A DNA stretch of 64,000 nucleotides from Streptomyces sp. NBC_00287 (lineage in GTDB: Bacteria > Actinomycetota > Actinomycetes > Streptomycetales > Streptomycetaceae): positions 3,472,001 to 3,536,000 of the forward strand of contig NZ_CP108053.1 of assembly GCF_036173105.1 (NCBI RefSeq), written 5' to 3'. The notes under the pieces are model-generated. The model was not told the DNA's origin. It made no database searches and saw only the letters and a program-made list of their open reading frames with translations. Every line of letters starts with the position of its first letter. Position 1 is the first letter of the stretch. This document shows positions 27,327 through 35,843 of the stretch, piece by piece. Both the position numbers and the translations under genes were made by a program.

Positions 27327-27572
27327 TCAGACCGCTCCAGCGGTGTCGGCACTGCTGAACGAGTCGAATTGGCCGGGATCGCCGACGAACAGGGCACTGT
27401 CGAAGAGGCCCGCGCAGGCGAGCATGGCATCGGAGCGCATCCTGTACGCCTCGTCGACGATGGTGAGGGGCCAGTGGCTGTGCTCGGGCTGGTCCACGCG
27501 TCCTTCATGGCAAGGACTTCTTCTATGCAAAGAGCACCACAGTCCGGCGCTCAGCCGCAACTGCGTGATCAC
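27327..27572 (-). pseudogene. Fragment of an AAA/Upf1-type helicase
   Basis: The minus-strand frame reads HWPLTIVDEAYRMRSDAML then LFDSALFVGDPGQFDSFS, the Walker B (VDEA) and following motif III (GDPGQ) of SF1 AAA_11-type ATPases. The Walker A half and the C-terminal lobe are absent in all frames nearby. An isolated relic of a larger defence-type or recombination ATPase. Confidence 0.55.
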
Positions 27573-27732
27573 GGAGGTCGGCGTTTAAACAGGCCTCCAC
27601 TCGATCGATTGAGAAGTCGATGCGTCAGAACCACCATTTGGTTCCCGTGCCTAGCCTGATGTTGGTCGGCCCTCGTGGCCGTCCCTTCCTGCTCGCCGGG
27701 TCTGGCCTGGCTCCCGCATCAGTGACCTGTAG

Positions 27733-28011
27733 GTGATGGCCATGCAGAGTCAAAGTCCGCTGCGTGAGAACGAAACAAGAAGCCATCAGGCTCTCCCCGA
27801 CGAGAGTTCTGCATCCTGGCGGTACCAGCAGCCAGGGCCCCACGGCCGTCTCCGCTTCTCCGGCGTGGTGCGCGGTTCCGCTGGCTGTGAGGAGGCGTGT
27901 GTCCACGCCGAGTTGGCCAACGTAGTCCACGACCTTCTCGTCTGGGCACAGACCGCCGGCAAGGACGCAGCCAGGCCCTTGGCTGCAGAGGGGGCGGACA
28001 GCGCAGCATGA
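27733..28011 (+). CDS. Small hypothetical protein before the recombinase
   Basis: 92 residues from a GTG/ATG pair at 27733/27736. Acidic-neutral, with ACVHAELANVVHDLLVWAQ forming an amphipathic helix; no known family recognised. It lies just upstream of the serine recombinase in the same direction, a usual spot for a small partner gene of element integrases. Coding status is uncertain because codon position bias is weak and the opposite strand is also open. Confidence 0.4.
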   Translation: MMAMQSQSPLRENETRSHQALPDESSASWRYQQPGPHGRLRFSGVVRGSAGCEEACVHAELANVVHDLLVWAQTAGKDAARPLAAEGADSAA

Positions 28012-28078
28012 AACTCCCGACAGCCGCACGGCCGGGGTGGACACTGTCCGGCGGCGCGCCGAGTGGGGGTGGCACTCA

Positions 28079-29869
28079 GTGGTGACAGCGGTGAATGCGG
28101 GCCTGTCGGATGTGGCGGTGTCGCCGTTCGCTCCACCGGGTGGCGGGCTCCTGCACGGTGAAGTGCGTCTGGCCTGGCTCGGGCGGTGTTCAACACAGGA
28201 GCAGCAAGATCCACGGCAGTCGCTGCTGCGGCAGTTCGAGCGGTGCCGCTCCGCACTGCCCGAAGCGTGGGCGGTCGTGTGCCACTTCTACGACGTGGAG
28301 TCCGGCCGCCTCGCCCTAGACCAGCGAGGCCGAGGCGAAAGCGTGGAACGCTTCGATGTGCCCGTCCCCCGGGACGGCGGCATCCAGGATCTCCTGACCG
28401 AGGCGGCCAACCCCGGCCGCCGGTTCGATGCGGTGATCTGCGAGAGCACCGCCCGGGTGGCGCGCCGCATGTTCGAGAGCCTGTCGGTGGAACGCGCGCT
28501 GGAGCAGGCCGGCGTGCCGCTGTTCGCCTGGAACGAGCCGATCAAGATCGGGGGCGGGCGGGCCCAGCAGATCCTGCAGCGTCGTATCAACCAGTCGGTG
28601 GCCGAGTACGAGGTCTTCAACGCCCTGGAAGCTTCCTGGGGCGGGCTGTGCCTCCACGTGCGCGAGGGCTGGAACATCGGCAAACCCCCGTACGGGTATA
28701 CGGCCAGGCGCTACCGGCATCCCAACCCGGTCAAGGCGGCCAAGGGGCAGACGAAGTCCCGGCTGGAGCCGGACGGTGCTCGCGCGCACACCGTCACCCA
28801 GATCGCCCACTGGCGCCACCACGACGGGCTCGGCTACGCCGCGATCGTCGACCGCCTCAACGCCAACCCTGCCCTGTTTCCTCCGCCGGTCCCGCCCGGC
28901 GGCGCTGCACGAGCCCGCGGTGCGTGGGGCAAGTCCGCCGTCGCCGACCTGCTGCGCAACCCCAAATACACCGGCTACCAAGTCTTCAACCGGCGCGCCA
29001 GACGCTCCCGAAGCGGCGCCCACAACGCCCGTGACCTCTGGGTGTGGTCACCCCAGCCGGTACACGAACCACTCATCCCCAAATGGATATACGACGCCCT
29101 CACCGCCCGGTCACAGGCCGGCCAAGGCTCCCGGGCCGGGAACACCATCAACACCCATCCGCAGACGAACCGCACCTACGTACTACGCGGCATGCTTCTG
29201 CACGCCTGCAACCGACGCATGTTCGGCAAGCACCGCAAGGGCATCACCTACTACTGCTGCCAACCGGAGGCCAACAACCGCGGCCGACCCGATACCTACG
29301 CCGGCCACCCCAAGACCACATACATTCGCGAGGACCTCCTACTGGACGCCCTGGCCGCCTTCTACACCGACCACGTGCTGCGCCCCCACCAGCCCGATCT
29401 GCTGGCCGCCGCTCTGGAACGCGCCCAGCGCCGCAATGCCACCCACCGCCAAGGCGAACGAGACCGGCTGCACCTCCTGCTGAACGATGTCGCACGCCGC
29501 CAGCACAACCTCCTACAACAGGCACAGAACTGCCCCGCCGACGACCCCTACGCCACCGCCCTCCGCCACACCTACAACGACCTGGAAGACCAGCGCGTCA
29601 ACGCACTCGGCGCACTCCGAACTCTCGGTACGGCCACCTCTGCCAAGTCAGCCGACACCCTCGCCAAGCTTCTCGACGCCCTCCCCTACCTGGCCCGCCA
29701 TCTCGCCGACGCCCCTGAACACCTGCAACGACGCCTGTTCGAGACCACCCAACTCACCGTCCGCCTACACACCGACAGCGACGACATCTCCTTCCACATC
29801 ACCCTGCCAGAGCAGCACCACCCGACCAGTACCTCGGCCGCCCTAACGGATACAACTCCGTGCTCATGA
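28079..29869 (+). CDS. Large serine recombinase (integrase)
   Basis: About 596 residues from the GTG at 28079; an in-frame GTG at 28037 would add 14 residues. The N-terminal catalytic domain has the nucleophile serine in GRCSTQEQQDP and the arginine-rich VICESTARVARR segment; then a Recombinase domain (GKPPYGYTARRY ... LLRNPKYTGYQVFNR) and a recombinase zinc-ribbon region (LRGMLLHACNRRMFG ... YYCC) with fewer cysteines than usual, and a C-terminal coiled coil (LLNDVARRQHNLLQQAQ). Such enzymes integrate actinobacterial phages and integrative elements at specific sites. It converges with the DUF2637 gene (6-base overlap). It probably mobilised the accessory island or a smaller element at its right end. 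Confidence 0.87.
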   Translation: MVTAVNAGLSDVAVSPFAPPGGGLLHGEVRLAWLGRCSTQEQQDPRQSLLRQFERCRSALPEAWAVVCHFYDVESGRLALDQRGRGESVERFDVPVPRDGGIQDLLTEAANPGRRFDAVICESTARVARRMFESLSVERALEQAGVPLFAWNEPIKIGGGRAQQILQRRINQSVAEYEVFNALEASWGGLCLHVREGWNIGKPPYGYTARRYRHPNPVKAAKGQTKSRLEPDGARAHTVTQIAHWRHHDGLGYAAIVDRLNANPALFPPPVPPGGAARARGAWGKSAVADLLRNPKYTGYQVFNRRARRSRSGAHNARDLWVWSPQPVHEPLIPKWIYDALTARSQAGQGSRAGNTINTHPQTNRTYVLRGMLLHACNRRMFGKHRKGITYYCCQPEANNRGRPDTYAGHPKTTYIREDLLLDALAAFYTDHVLRPHQPDLLAAALERAQRRNATHRQGERDRLHLLLNDVARRQHNLLQQAQNCPADDPYATALRHTYNDLEDQRVNALGALRTLGTATSAKSADTLAKLLDALPYLARHLADAPEHLQRRLFETTQLTVRLHTDSDDISFHITLPEQHHPTSTSAALTDTTPCS

Positions 29870-30757
29870 GTGACTGCGCCCTCCGTTCATGGGCGCCCCA
29901 CCCACCGTGTCCGGGATCCGGCCGGTCCGCCGCCAGCGGGCCAGCACAGCCCGCCCGTAGTTGTTCGTGCCCGCCACCCGATCCAACTCCGCGCCACTGG
30001 CCACCCGCCCCGCAGCCAACTGCCGCCGGAAGTGCTCCCACATCACCTCCTCCGCCGTCGCCCCAGCAGGCCGAGACCGACCGTCACTCACCGGCCGAGG
30101 CTCCGTACCCCCCGTCTCGCCACCGCCCGTCGGCTCTCGGCTGCTTCGCGCCGACTCTCGCCGCACAGTCTCGGACTCGTCTCGCTCCACCGGATCCGCC
30201 CCGCGGCCGTCTGCTCCTCGCGCCTCTCGGTCACGCTGTGGGCCGCCGTCTCGCCGAGTCTCGTCACGAAGCTCCGACGGATCATCCGGACTCTCGCTGC
30301 GCTCGCGACCCTCGGAATGGTGCGCGAGCAGTTCCACCGACAGCAACAAGGCAACCGGCGGCCAGCCCGCCACCAGCATCGGCTTCCACGCCAGCGCAGG
30401 CGCCGCAGCAATATTTGCCGCCAGGGAAACCGCGATACCGAGGAGAAACGCCAACCACACCACCACCCGTGCCCGCCGTCCCCCATCGCGAGCCGAGGCC
30501 AGCAGCCCGACCGTCGCCAGTAGCAACAACCCGTCAACTGACAACGGCCACAACGTCGCACTCACCGCATCCGCCCCACCCTGCAGAGCGAACTCCCGCT
30601 GATGCACGTACGAGGCATACCCGGCCACCGACGCCACCACCAGCGCACAGCCACGCCGCACCCACACCTCAAACCCGACACCGCTACCCACAGTGTCCGC
30701 CGAGGCATCACAAACGTCCCGAGACTCCTCGCGAGATATTGACCCTCGGGCGCTCAC
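29864..30757 (-). CDS. DUF2637 membrane protein (SpdB-like, element transfer)
   Basis: 297 residues, GTG at 30757. The first 150 residues hold four membrane segments, with SYVHQREFALQGGADAVSA and LWPLSVDGLLLLATVGLLAS typical of DUF2637; the last 150 are Arg/Glu/Ser-rich with a terminal helix-turn-helix-like stretch (ASGAELDRVAGTNNYGRAV). DUF2637 proteins are hallmarks of actinomycete integrative conjugative elements and plasmids, where SpdB-type proteins help plasmid spread along mycelium. The GTG overlaps the stop of a further upstream frame that looks truncated, so the operon was longer before integration or decay. Confidence 0.78.
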   Translation of the reverse strand: MSARGSISREESRDVCDASADTVGSGVGFEVWVRRGCALVVASVAGYASYVHQREFALQGGADAVSATLWPLSVDGLLLLATVGLLASARDGGRRARVVVWLAFLLGIAVSLAANIAAAPALAWKPMLVAGWPPVALLLSVELLAHHSEGRERSESPDDPSELRDETRRDGGPQRDREARGADGRGADPVERDESETVRRESARSSREPTGGGETGGTEPRPVSDGRSRPAGATAEEVMWEHFRRQLAAGRVASGAELDRVAGTNNYGRAVLARWRRTGRIPDTVGGAPMNGGRSHS

Positions 30758-30860
30758 CGGGAACCACCCCTACGCCGACGGCGCCGCCGTTGCTGCGGCA
30801 CAGCCACCGTCCCGGAAAGCACCAGCTCACGGCCGGTTCGAGGCCGTACAGATGCTGTCG
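30754..30860 (-). pseudogene. C-terminal stub of a gene coupled to DUF2637
   Basis: A minus-strand frame ending RELVLSGTVAVPQQRRRRR with its TGA overlapping the GTG of the DUF2637 gene (GTGA). Going upstream the sequence changes character near 30860-30900, where a plus-strand terminator of the chromosome lies, so the gene appears cut at an island/chromosome junction. Its family cannot be told from the stub. Confidence 0.4.
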
Positions 30861-30886
30861 GTGCCCCGCCGGGGGCGCCCAGTCTC

Positions 30887-30912
30887 CGCCCTCCCATCGG
30901 GAGGGCGTTTTT
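30887..30912 (+). terminator. Rho-independent terminator
   Basis: Nine-base-pair GC stem (30887-30895 with 30899-30907), three-base loop and a run of five T. It terminates plus-strand transcription just before the dehydrogenase; the gene it originally served is not visible and was presumably separated from it by the island. Confidence 0.8.
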
Positions 30913-31001
30913 GCTGTTCAGGGGCGGGCGCAGAGCCCCGCAGCACCCCACCCCGCGCGGCGTAGAGTCGAGAACCCCTGCCCCGCGGAAAGGACTTCAC
31001 C

Positions 31002-31961
31002 GTGCCGCTGCGCTGTGCCGTGCTCGACGACTTTCAGCAGGTCGCGACGGAGCTCGTCGACTGGTCGCCGCTCGCCGAGGACGTGGAGGTCGTCTCCTTC
31101 GGCTTCCATTTCGCCGACGAGGACGCCCTGGCCGCCACGCTCGCCGAGTTCGACATCGTGATCACGCTGCGCGAGCGCGTCCCCTTCCCGGCATCCCTGT
31201 TCGCCCGCCTCCCCCGGCTGCGCCTCCTCGTCGCCTCCGGCATGCGCAACAGCGTCATCGACTACGCCGCCGCCAAGGCCCACGGCGTCACCGTCTGCGG
31301 TACGGCCAGCTCCTCGACCCCGCCCGTCGAACTGACCTGGGCGCTCCTGCTGGGCCTCGCGCGTGGCGTCGTGGAAGAGAGCAACGCCCTGCGCTCCGGC
31401 GGCCCTTGGCAGTCCACCGTCGGTGCCGATCTGCACGGCCGCCGCCTCGGTCTGCTCGGACTCGGCAAGATCGGCAGCCGGGTGGCCCAGGTGGGCCTCG
31501 CGTTCGGGATGCAGGTCTGCGCCTGGAGTCAGAACCTCACCGAGGAGCGGACGCAGGAGGTGGGCGTCGAAAGGGCCGCGACCAAGGAGAAACTCCTCAC
31601 CCGCAGCGACTTCGTCTCGATCCACCTCGCCCTCGGCGACCGCACCCGCGGCCTGCTCGGCGCCCCCGAACTCGCCCTCCTCAAGCCGACCGCCTACCTG
31701 ATCAACACCTCCCGCGCCGCGATCGTCGACCAGGACGCCCTGCTCGCCGCCCTCCACGCGGGCCGGATCGGCGGTGCGGCCGTGGACGTCTTCGACACCG
31801 AACCGCTCCCCGCCGACCACCCGATGCGCACGGCTCCCCGCCTGCTGGCCACCCCGCACCTCGGCTATGTCTCCCAGGCCAACTACCGCACGTACTACGG
31901 CCAGGCCGTGGAGAACATCAAGGCCTTCCTCGCGGGTTCGCCCGTTCGACAGCTCCCCTGA
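31002..31961 (+). CDS. D-2-hydroxyacid dehydrogenase (NAD-dependent)
   Basis: 319 residues, GTG at 31002 seven bases after GGAAAGGA. Rossmann motif LGLLGLGKIGSRVA (about 147-160) and the catalytic Arg (NTSRAAIVD), Glu (DVFDTEPLP) and His (ATPHLGY) of the family are all present. Oxidises or makes 2-hydroxy acids such as glycerate or related compounds; the exact substrate cannot be read from sequence. It is the first clearly chromosomal gene right of the island, transcribed alone. The closest functional alternatives (phosphoglycerate dehydrogenase, glyoxylate reductase) share these motifs, but the ACT domain of SerA is absent. Confidence 0.85.
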   Translation: MPLRCAVLDDFQQVATELVDWSPLAEDVEVVSFGFHFADEDALAATLAEFDIVITLRERVPFPASLFARLPRLRLLVASGMRNSVIDYAAAKAHGVTVCGTASSSTPPVELTWALLLGLARGVVEESNALRSGGPWQSTVGADLHGRRLGLLGLGKIGSRVAQVGLAFGMQVCAWSQNLTEERTQEVGVERAATKEKLLTRSDFVSIHLALGDRTRGLLGAPELALLKPTAYLINTSRAAIVDQDALLAALHAGRIGGAAVDVFDTEPLPADHPMRTAPRLLATPHLGYVSQANYRTYYGQAVENIKAFLAGSPVRQLP

Positions 31962-32006
31962 CACCGCCGCACGGGTTAACGGCATGGGTGATCCGGGCGT
32001 GATCAC

Positions 32007-32034
32007 CGTGACCAGCCGTGGGCCCCCGCGTTGA
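32007..32034 (+). promoter_or_regulatory. Sigma-BldN-like promoter of the chaplin
   Basis: CGTGAC (32007-32012), 16-base spacer, CGTTGA (32029-32034), nearly the published sigma-BldN pattern CGTAAC-N16-CGTTGA. It lies 57 bases before the chaplin ATG. Confidence 0.6.
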
Positions 32035-32090
32035 ACGGGAGTGCGGCGGCGCACCCTGCCGCCGAGCTCACCGAGTCAAAGGAGAACGTG

Positions 32091-32414
32091 ATGTCGCGCA
32101 TCGCGAAGGCAGCCGCTGTCGCCGTCGGCACCGGTGCCATGGTGGTCGGCGGGGCCGGACTGGCCCTGGCGGACGCGGGCGCCAACGGCAAGGCCGTGCA
32201 CTCGCCCGGCGTCGGGTCGGGCAATGTCGTCCAGGTCCCGATCAACATCCCCATCAACCTGTGCGGAAACACCGTCGACGTGATCGGTCTGCTGAACCCC
32301 GCCTTCGGCAACACCTGCGTCAACAACGGCGACAACGACCACAAGAACGGCGGCCACGGCCACGACAACGGCAAGGGCGGCCACGACAACGGCAACGGCG
32401 GCTACGGCAACTGA
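32091..32414 (+). CDS. Short chaplin with a Gly/His/Asn-rich tail
   Basis: 107 residues from the ATG at 32091 (AAGGAG seven bases upstream). Sec signal peptide to about residue 28 (ending ALADAG), then one chaplin domain (GANGKAVHSPGVGSGNVVQV ... LCGNTVDVIGLLNPAFGNTC) with the two conserved cysteines, then a 30-residue tail of HDNGKGG-like repeats. Chaplins assemble into amyloid fibrils that lower surface tension and coat aerial hyphae. Position next to melC2 recalls chpG of S. coelicolor; the hydrophilic tail is not part of the usual short chaplin. Confidence 0.9.
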   Translation: MSRIAKAAAVAVGTGAMVVGGAGLALADAGANGKAVHSPGVGSGNVVQVPINIPINLCGNTVDVIGLLNPAFGNTCVNNGDNDHKNGGHGHDNGKGGHDNGNGGYGN

Positions 32415-32457
32415 CGCCCCCCCGTCCGAGCACGCCCCGTACGTCCCCGTACGGAAG

Positions 32458-32489
32458 AGAGCCCCGGCACCTCCGAGCGCCGGGGCTCT
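32458..32489. terminator. Bidirectional hairpin between chaplin and melC2
   Basis: Eleven-base-pair stem (32458-32468 with 32479-32489), ten-base loop, placed between the converging chaplin and tyrosinase genes. Confidence 0.65.
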
Positions 32490-32501
32490 CCCCATGTCCC
32501 C

Positions 32502-33368
32502 TCACGCGTACCGGTAGATCCGGCTCACGTCCTCCAACTGGTCCGGCGTCACATCCCACGGCGGCAGCTTCTCGTGCCGGGCGACGATCCGCCCCCGCTG
32601 TTCGTCGCCGATCGCGGGCGCCTTCGCCGGCAGATACCGGTGCACCCGATGCCGCCGCTGCCAGCGCGTCCAGCACAGGTCGATGAAGGCGTGGTGCATC
32701 CAGAACACCGGATCGTTGACGGAGGCGCCGCCGACCATGTCGCCGCCGACCCAGCGGTGCACCCGGTTGTGGTTGAGCCAGGCCACCGGACCGCGTCCTT
32801 CGCCCCACCCCTCCAGCTTGTTCCGGAACCCCTTGCGGGCCGTCGAGTCCCAGGGCGAGGCGTCGTAGACCGGATCGGCCAGCGCCCGCTCCAGATCCTT
32901 CTTCGTCGGCAGCGCGATCGGATCGCGCACCCGGCCCAGGTCCCGGGTGAGGAACTTCCCGTCCGTCACGTTCTCCTTGATGGTCCAGTTGCCCTCCGCG
33001 TAGGCGAACGGCCCGGTCATCACCTGCCGGTCCGCCCGCCGCCCGGTGCCGCCGAGCAGGTCCGCGGTCCAGGGCGCGGCGGCCGCCGTACGGTCCTTCG
33101 TCCAGTCCCAGTACGGCAGGGTCACCGAGGAGTCCACCCGGCGCAGCGCCCGCTCCAGCTCCAGCAGGAACTGCCGGTGCCAGGGCAGGAAGGAGGGCGT
33201 CATATGGGCCGTACGCAGTCCGCCCTCGCCGTCGGAGACGTAGTGCTCGATGTGCATGCGCACGAACTCGTCGTACTCGCCCCGCCGTTTGAGCTCCAGC
33301 AGCGCCTTCACCAGCCGCCGCCGCTCGGTCCGGGTCAGCGTGCTGACGTCCTTACGCGTGTACGCCAT
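32502..33368 (-). CDS. melC2: Tyrosinase
   Basis: 288 residues. Binuclear copper mono-oxygenase that oxidises tyrosine to dopaquinone for melanin. CuA ligands H39, H55 and H64 (RMHIEHYV, TAHMTPS, PWHRQFL) and CuB ligands in NHNRVHRWVGG and the WMHHAFID helix are intact; length is close to that of MelC2 enzymes. It has no signal peptide and depends on the co-translated MelC1 chaperone for copper and for Tat export. The ATG lies inside the end of melC1 (17-base overlap). Confidence 0.93.
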   Translation of the reverse strand: MAYTRKDVSTLTRTERRRLVKALLELKRRGEYDEFVRMHIEHYVSDGEGGLRTAHMTPSFLPWHRQFLLELERALRRVDSSVTLPYWDWTKDRTAAAAPWTADLLGGTGRRADRQVMTGPFAYAEGNWTIKENVTDGKFLTRDLGRVRDPIALPTKKDLERALADPVYDASPWDSTARKGFRNKLEGWGEGRGPVAWLNHNRVHRWVGGDMVGGASVNDPVFWMHHAFIDLCWTRWQRRHRVHRYLPAKAPAIGDEQRGRIVARHEKLPPWDVTPDQLEDVSRIYRYA

Positions 33369-33807
33369 GGTGGGCCCCCGTGTCCGTCTCCGTGTCCCGC
33401 AGCCGCTCCCCCGGCCCCAGTTCGTCGACCGCGGCCCGGGCCGCGTCCAGCGGGGTGTCGTACGAGCGGTAGTGGTCGACCATGCTCAGCCAGGTGCCGT
33501 CCGCCCGGCGCATCAGATGCAGTCGTACTCCGTCGACCGTGACGTACCACTGCGCGGCGCCGAAGGTGCGGCCCGCCGAGGTGCGGATGCCGCGGATATG
33601 GCGGCCGCGGTAGGTCTCGTCGAAGGCGACCTCCCCGGGGTTGTCGCGGCCCTGGGCCGGGGCGGGTGGCCGGGAGGCCGCGACGACGGGTGCCAGCGCC
33701 AGGGCGCCCACCGCCGCGAGCAGCCCGCGCAGGACGTCCCGCCGCCCACCCTGTCCGGCCTTCCCCGGCTCCGCACCCACTGCCACTCCGCCGACACTGA
33801 CGACCAT
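33352..33807 (-). CDS. melC1: Tyrosinase copper chaperone/cofactor
   Basis: 151 residues from the ATG at 33807 (strong GAGGAG six bases away). A twin-arginine signal GRRDVLRGLLAAVGALALAP is visible from about residue 22, followed by the MelC1 core with YRGRHIRGIRT and the histidine/methionine segment RLHLMRRADGTWLSMVDHY that handles copper. Delivers copper to MelC2 and carries the complex out through the Tat pathway. First gene of the mel operon; the region just upstream holds only a terminator for the gene behind it. Confidence 0.92.
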   Translation of the reverse strand: MVVSVGGVAVGAEPGKAGQGGRRDVLRGLLAAVGALALAPVVAASRPPAPAQGRDNPGEVAFDETYRGRHIRGIRTSAGRTFGAAQWYVTVDGVRLHLMRRADGTWLSMVDHYRSYDTPLDAARAAVDELGPGERLRDTETDTGAHHGVHA

Positions 33808-33890
33808 CGTGTGCTCCTCATCCGGTTCGCTTGTCACAGCGGTAACCCCCGCCCTGCCCGCCCGGTCACCGCCCGTGCCCCGGAAAGCCG

Positions 33891-33925
33891 AAGGGCCCGG
33901 TCGGCGGCGCGCGCCCCGGGCCCTT
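33891..33925. terminator. Hairpin after the 170-aa secreted protein gene
   Basis: Ten-base-pair perfect GC stem (33891-33900 with 33916-33925), fifteen-base loop. Confidence 0.6.
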
Positions 33926-33937
33926 GCGAGGTCGCGG

Positions 33938-34450
33938 CTACAGGCCGGGCCCCGCCACCAGGTCGGCGCCCGGCACGGTCTGCAGGACCGGGGCGAGCAC
34001 GCCCGCCTGCGGCAGCTTGGGCTCGGGCAGGCCGAAGCCCTCCGGGTTCGGCGGTGTGAGCGGGGCGTCCAGGGTCAGGCCCGGCGCCAGGGTGCGCAGG
34101 TCGGAGGCCGGGGCGTGGACGCCGACGTGGTCGAAGTCGTCGCCGAGGATGTGCGGCAGCGGAGCGCGCAGGCCCACGCCCGGCAGGCCGCCGCTGACCG
34201 GCAGCTGCGGGATGACCCGCTCGGGGATGAGCCGGCCCTCGACGTACCGCGGGCCCTCGGGCGCGCCCGGCATCGGCACCGGGATCTCGCCGCCGAGCTT
34301 CGGCAGTTCGATGTTGAGGGACTTCTCGATGCCGTCCAGCGGCACCGGGACGGGGACCGTGCCGACCGCGGCGGCGGGGGCGGCGCTGGCCACCGCGGCC
34401 GCGACGCCCGTGACGACGGCGGCAAGGGTTCCTCGGGTGGTCGACTTCAT
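33938..34450 (-). CDS. Secreted proline-rich protein, unknown
   Basis: 170 residues with a Sec signal peptide (MKSTTRGTLAAVVTGVAAAV, cleavage near ASAAPAAA). The mature part is rich in Pro, Gly and Leu with short repeating PVPVP/LPxxG patterns and no cysteine, so it is probably an extended surface or matrix protein. No enzyme motif is seen and I do not know the family. It lies behind melC1 in the same direction but is separated from it by a terminator, so it has its own promoter. Confidence 0.75.
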   Translation of the reverse strand: MKSTTRGTLAAVVTGVAAAVASAAPAAAVGTVPVPVPLDGIEKSLNIELPKLGGEIPVPMPGAPEGPRYVEGRLIPERVIPQLPVSGGLPGVGLRAPLPHILGDDFDHVGVHAPASDLRTLAPGLTLDAPLTPPNPEGFGLPEPKLPQAGVLAPVLQTVPGADLVAGPGL

Positions 34451-34559
34451 CTCAGCTACGGTCCCTTCCAGGGGTTCGGTGGATCGACGTCGTACCGCAC
34501 AACGACTCCGGGATCACCACCAGCGCACAATTCGCCCGACTGCCGTAGTAGTACGGCGA

Positions 34560-35165
34560 TCAGCTCGTCCAGAAGTCCCACCAGCGGGTCAGGATCAGCA
34601 TCCCGACGACGCCGAGGTGCAGCACCGTGAGCACCCAGGTGAACTCGCCGAAGAAGGACACCAGCCGGCCCGGCGCGGCCACGAGCCGGGAGCGCACGAC
34701 GAGCGAAGTGACGTACCAGAAAAGGATGATCGTGGCGATCCACGCCAGACAGCACCACAGGCACAGGGCGTTGATCCGGTACAGCGACTCGAACTGGAGC
34801 CACGACACGAACCCGACGCCGAACACACAGCCCGCCTCGAAGGTCAGCCAGTACCAGCGCGGGAATTGGGCACCGGCCAGCAGGCTGACGCCGACGCAGA
34901 TGACGACGCCGTAGGCGACCAGACCCAGCATCGGATTGGGGAACCCGAAGGCCTCGGCCTGGTCGCTCTCCATCACGCTGCCGCAGGACAACACCGGGTT
35001 CAGACTGCAGCCCGGCGTGAAGTCCGGGTCCTCCAGCAGCTTGAACTTGTCGATGGTGATGACCCAGGAGGCCAGCAGCCCGGCGGCGCCGGTGAGCACC
35101 AGCAGCAGGGCGAAGCCCCACCCCGCGCCCACGGTCCGCGCGGCCCGTCCCGCGGTCGTGGCCAT
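34560..35165 (-). CDS. Vitamin K epoxide reductase (VKOR) family protein
   Basis: 201 residues from the ATG at 35165, which shares a base with the stop of the gene before it; the open frame further upstream is rejected. Four or five membrane segments, paired loop cysteines (GCSLNPVLSCGSVM) and the quinone-side CxxC in NALCLWCCLAW. VKOR proteins reoxidise periplasmic-side Dsb-like thiol oxidases. Secreted chaplins, with a conserved disulfide, are plausible beneficiaries in this locus; that link is inference. No fused thioredoxin domain. Confidence 0.85.
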   Translation of the reverse strand: MATTAGRAARTVGAGWGFALLLVLTGAAGLLASWVITIDKFKLLEDPDFTPGCSLNPVLSCGSVMESDQAEAFGFPNPMLGLVAYGVVICVGVSLLAGAQFPRWYWLTFEAGCVFGVGFVSWLQFESLYRINALCLWCCLAWIATIILFWYVTSLVVRSRLVAAPGRLVSFFGEFTWVLTVLHLGVVGMLILTRWWDFWTS

Positions 35166-35662
35166 CAGCCGCGCAGGCTGCGGGCCGGCAGCACGATGTG
35201 CGCGGCGGCGTTCAGGGTCTCGTCGGCGCCGGCGAACTCGGCCAGCGCCTCCGGCGCGATCGGCTTGCCGGGCTCCGCCTCGGGCCAGGGGCGGCTGGTG
35301 AACACGAAGTAGGCGAAGCCGCGTTCGGCGACGGCCTCCAGCCACTCCGGGGGCGGGGTGCACTGGGCGTTGAAGCCCGGCATGCTGACGACGGCCTGGC
35401 CGGCCTCGACCAGCAGACTGACCGGGAGACTGGGCCGGGCGGCACCGTCGACGAGATCACCGCCGAGCGGCAGGTCGTTGCTCTCCAGCAGCGCTTCTAC
35501 GGCCTTGATCGAGCCCTCCGGCCCCGCGGCGCCGTCGCCGAGGGTGTAGGCGAGCAGATAGGGCATGTCGCCGCCGGGGGCCTCGCCGCTCCAGGCCATC
35601 ACGACGAGCGTGCCGAGTTCGGCGGCGCGGAAGGCGCGGTTTTCGCTTGAGGTTGAGGTCAC
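35165..35662 (-). CDS. DUF5949-type hypothetical protein
   Basis: 165 residues, ATG, no membrane or signal segment. The opening (NRAFRAAELGTLVVMAWSGE) and the LLAYTLGDGAAGPEGS block resemble DUF5949 proteins of Streptomyces, whose function is unknown. Translationally coupled to the VKOR gene by a one-base overlap, so a joint role at the membrane is possible. Confidence in the family name is moderate. Confidence 0.65.
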   Translation of the reverse strand: MTSTSSENRAFRAAELGTLVVMAWSGEAPGGDMPYLLAYTLGDGAAGPEGSIKAVEALLESNDLPLGGDLVDGAARPSLPVSLLVEAGQAVVSMPGFNAQCTPPPEWLEAVAERGFAYFVFTSRPWPEAEPGKPIAPEALAEFAGADETLNAAAHIVLPARSLRG

Positions 35663-35843
35663 CGCGCGACCTTATCGACGCTCCGGAACGGCCCCGCGGC
35701 CCTTCTCACCCGACCGGGCGACGCCCCGCGCCCTGTCCACACGAACGAGTTACCCGTGCCTCGAACAGTGTCCAACCGGCACACACCGAGGGCCGATTCC
35801 GTACGCCATGGAATCGGCCCTCTGGGCGGGAATTCGCGGAATT

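Noticed and set aside
30830..30850. GGTTCGA motif resembling a tRNA T-loop near the island end
   Set aside because: The flanking bases do not form a five-pair T stem or an acceptor stem, so no tRNA is called and no tRNA attachment site is claimed.
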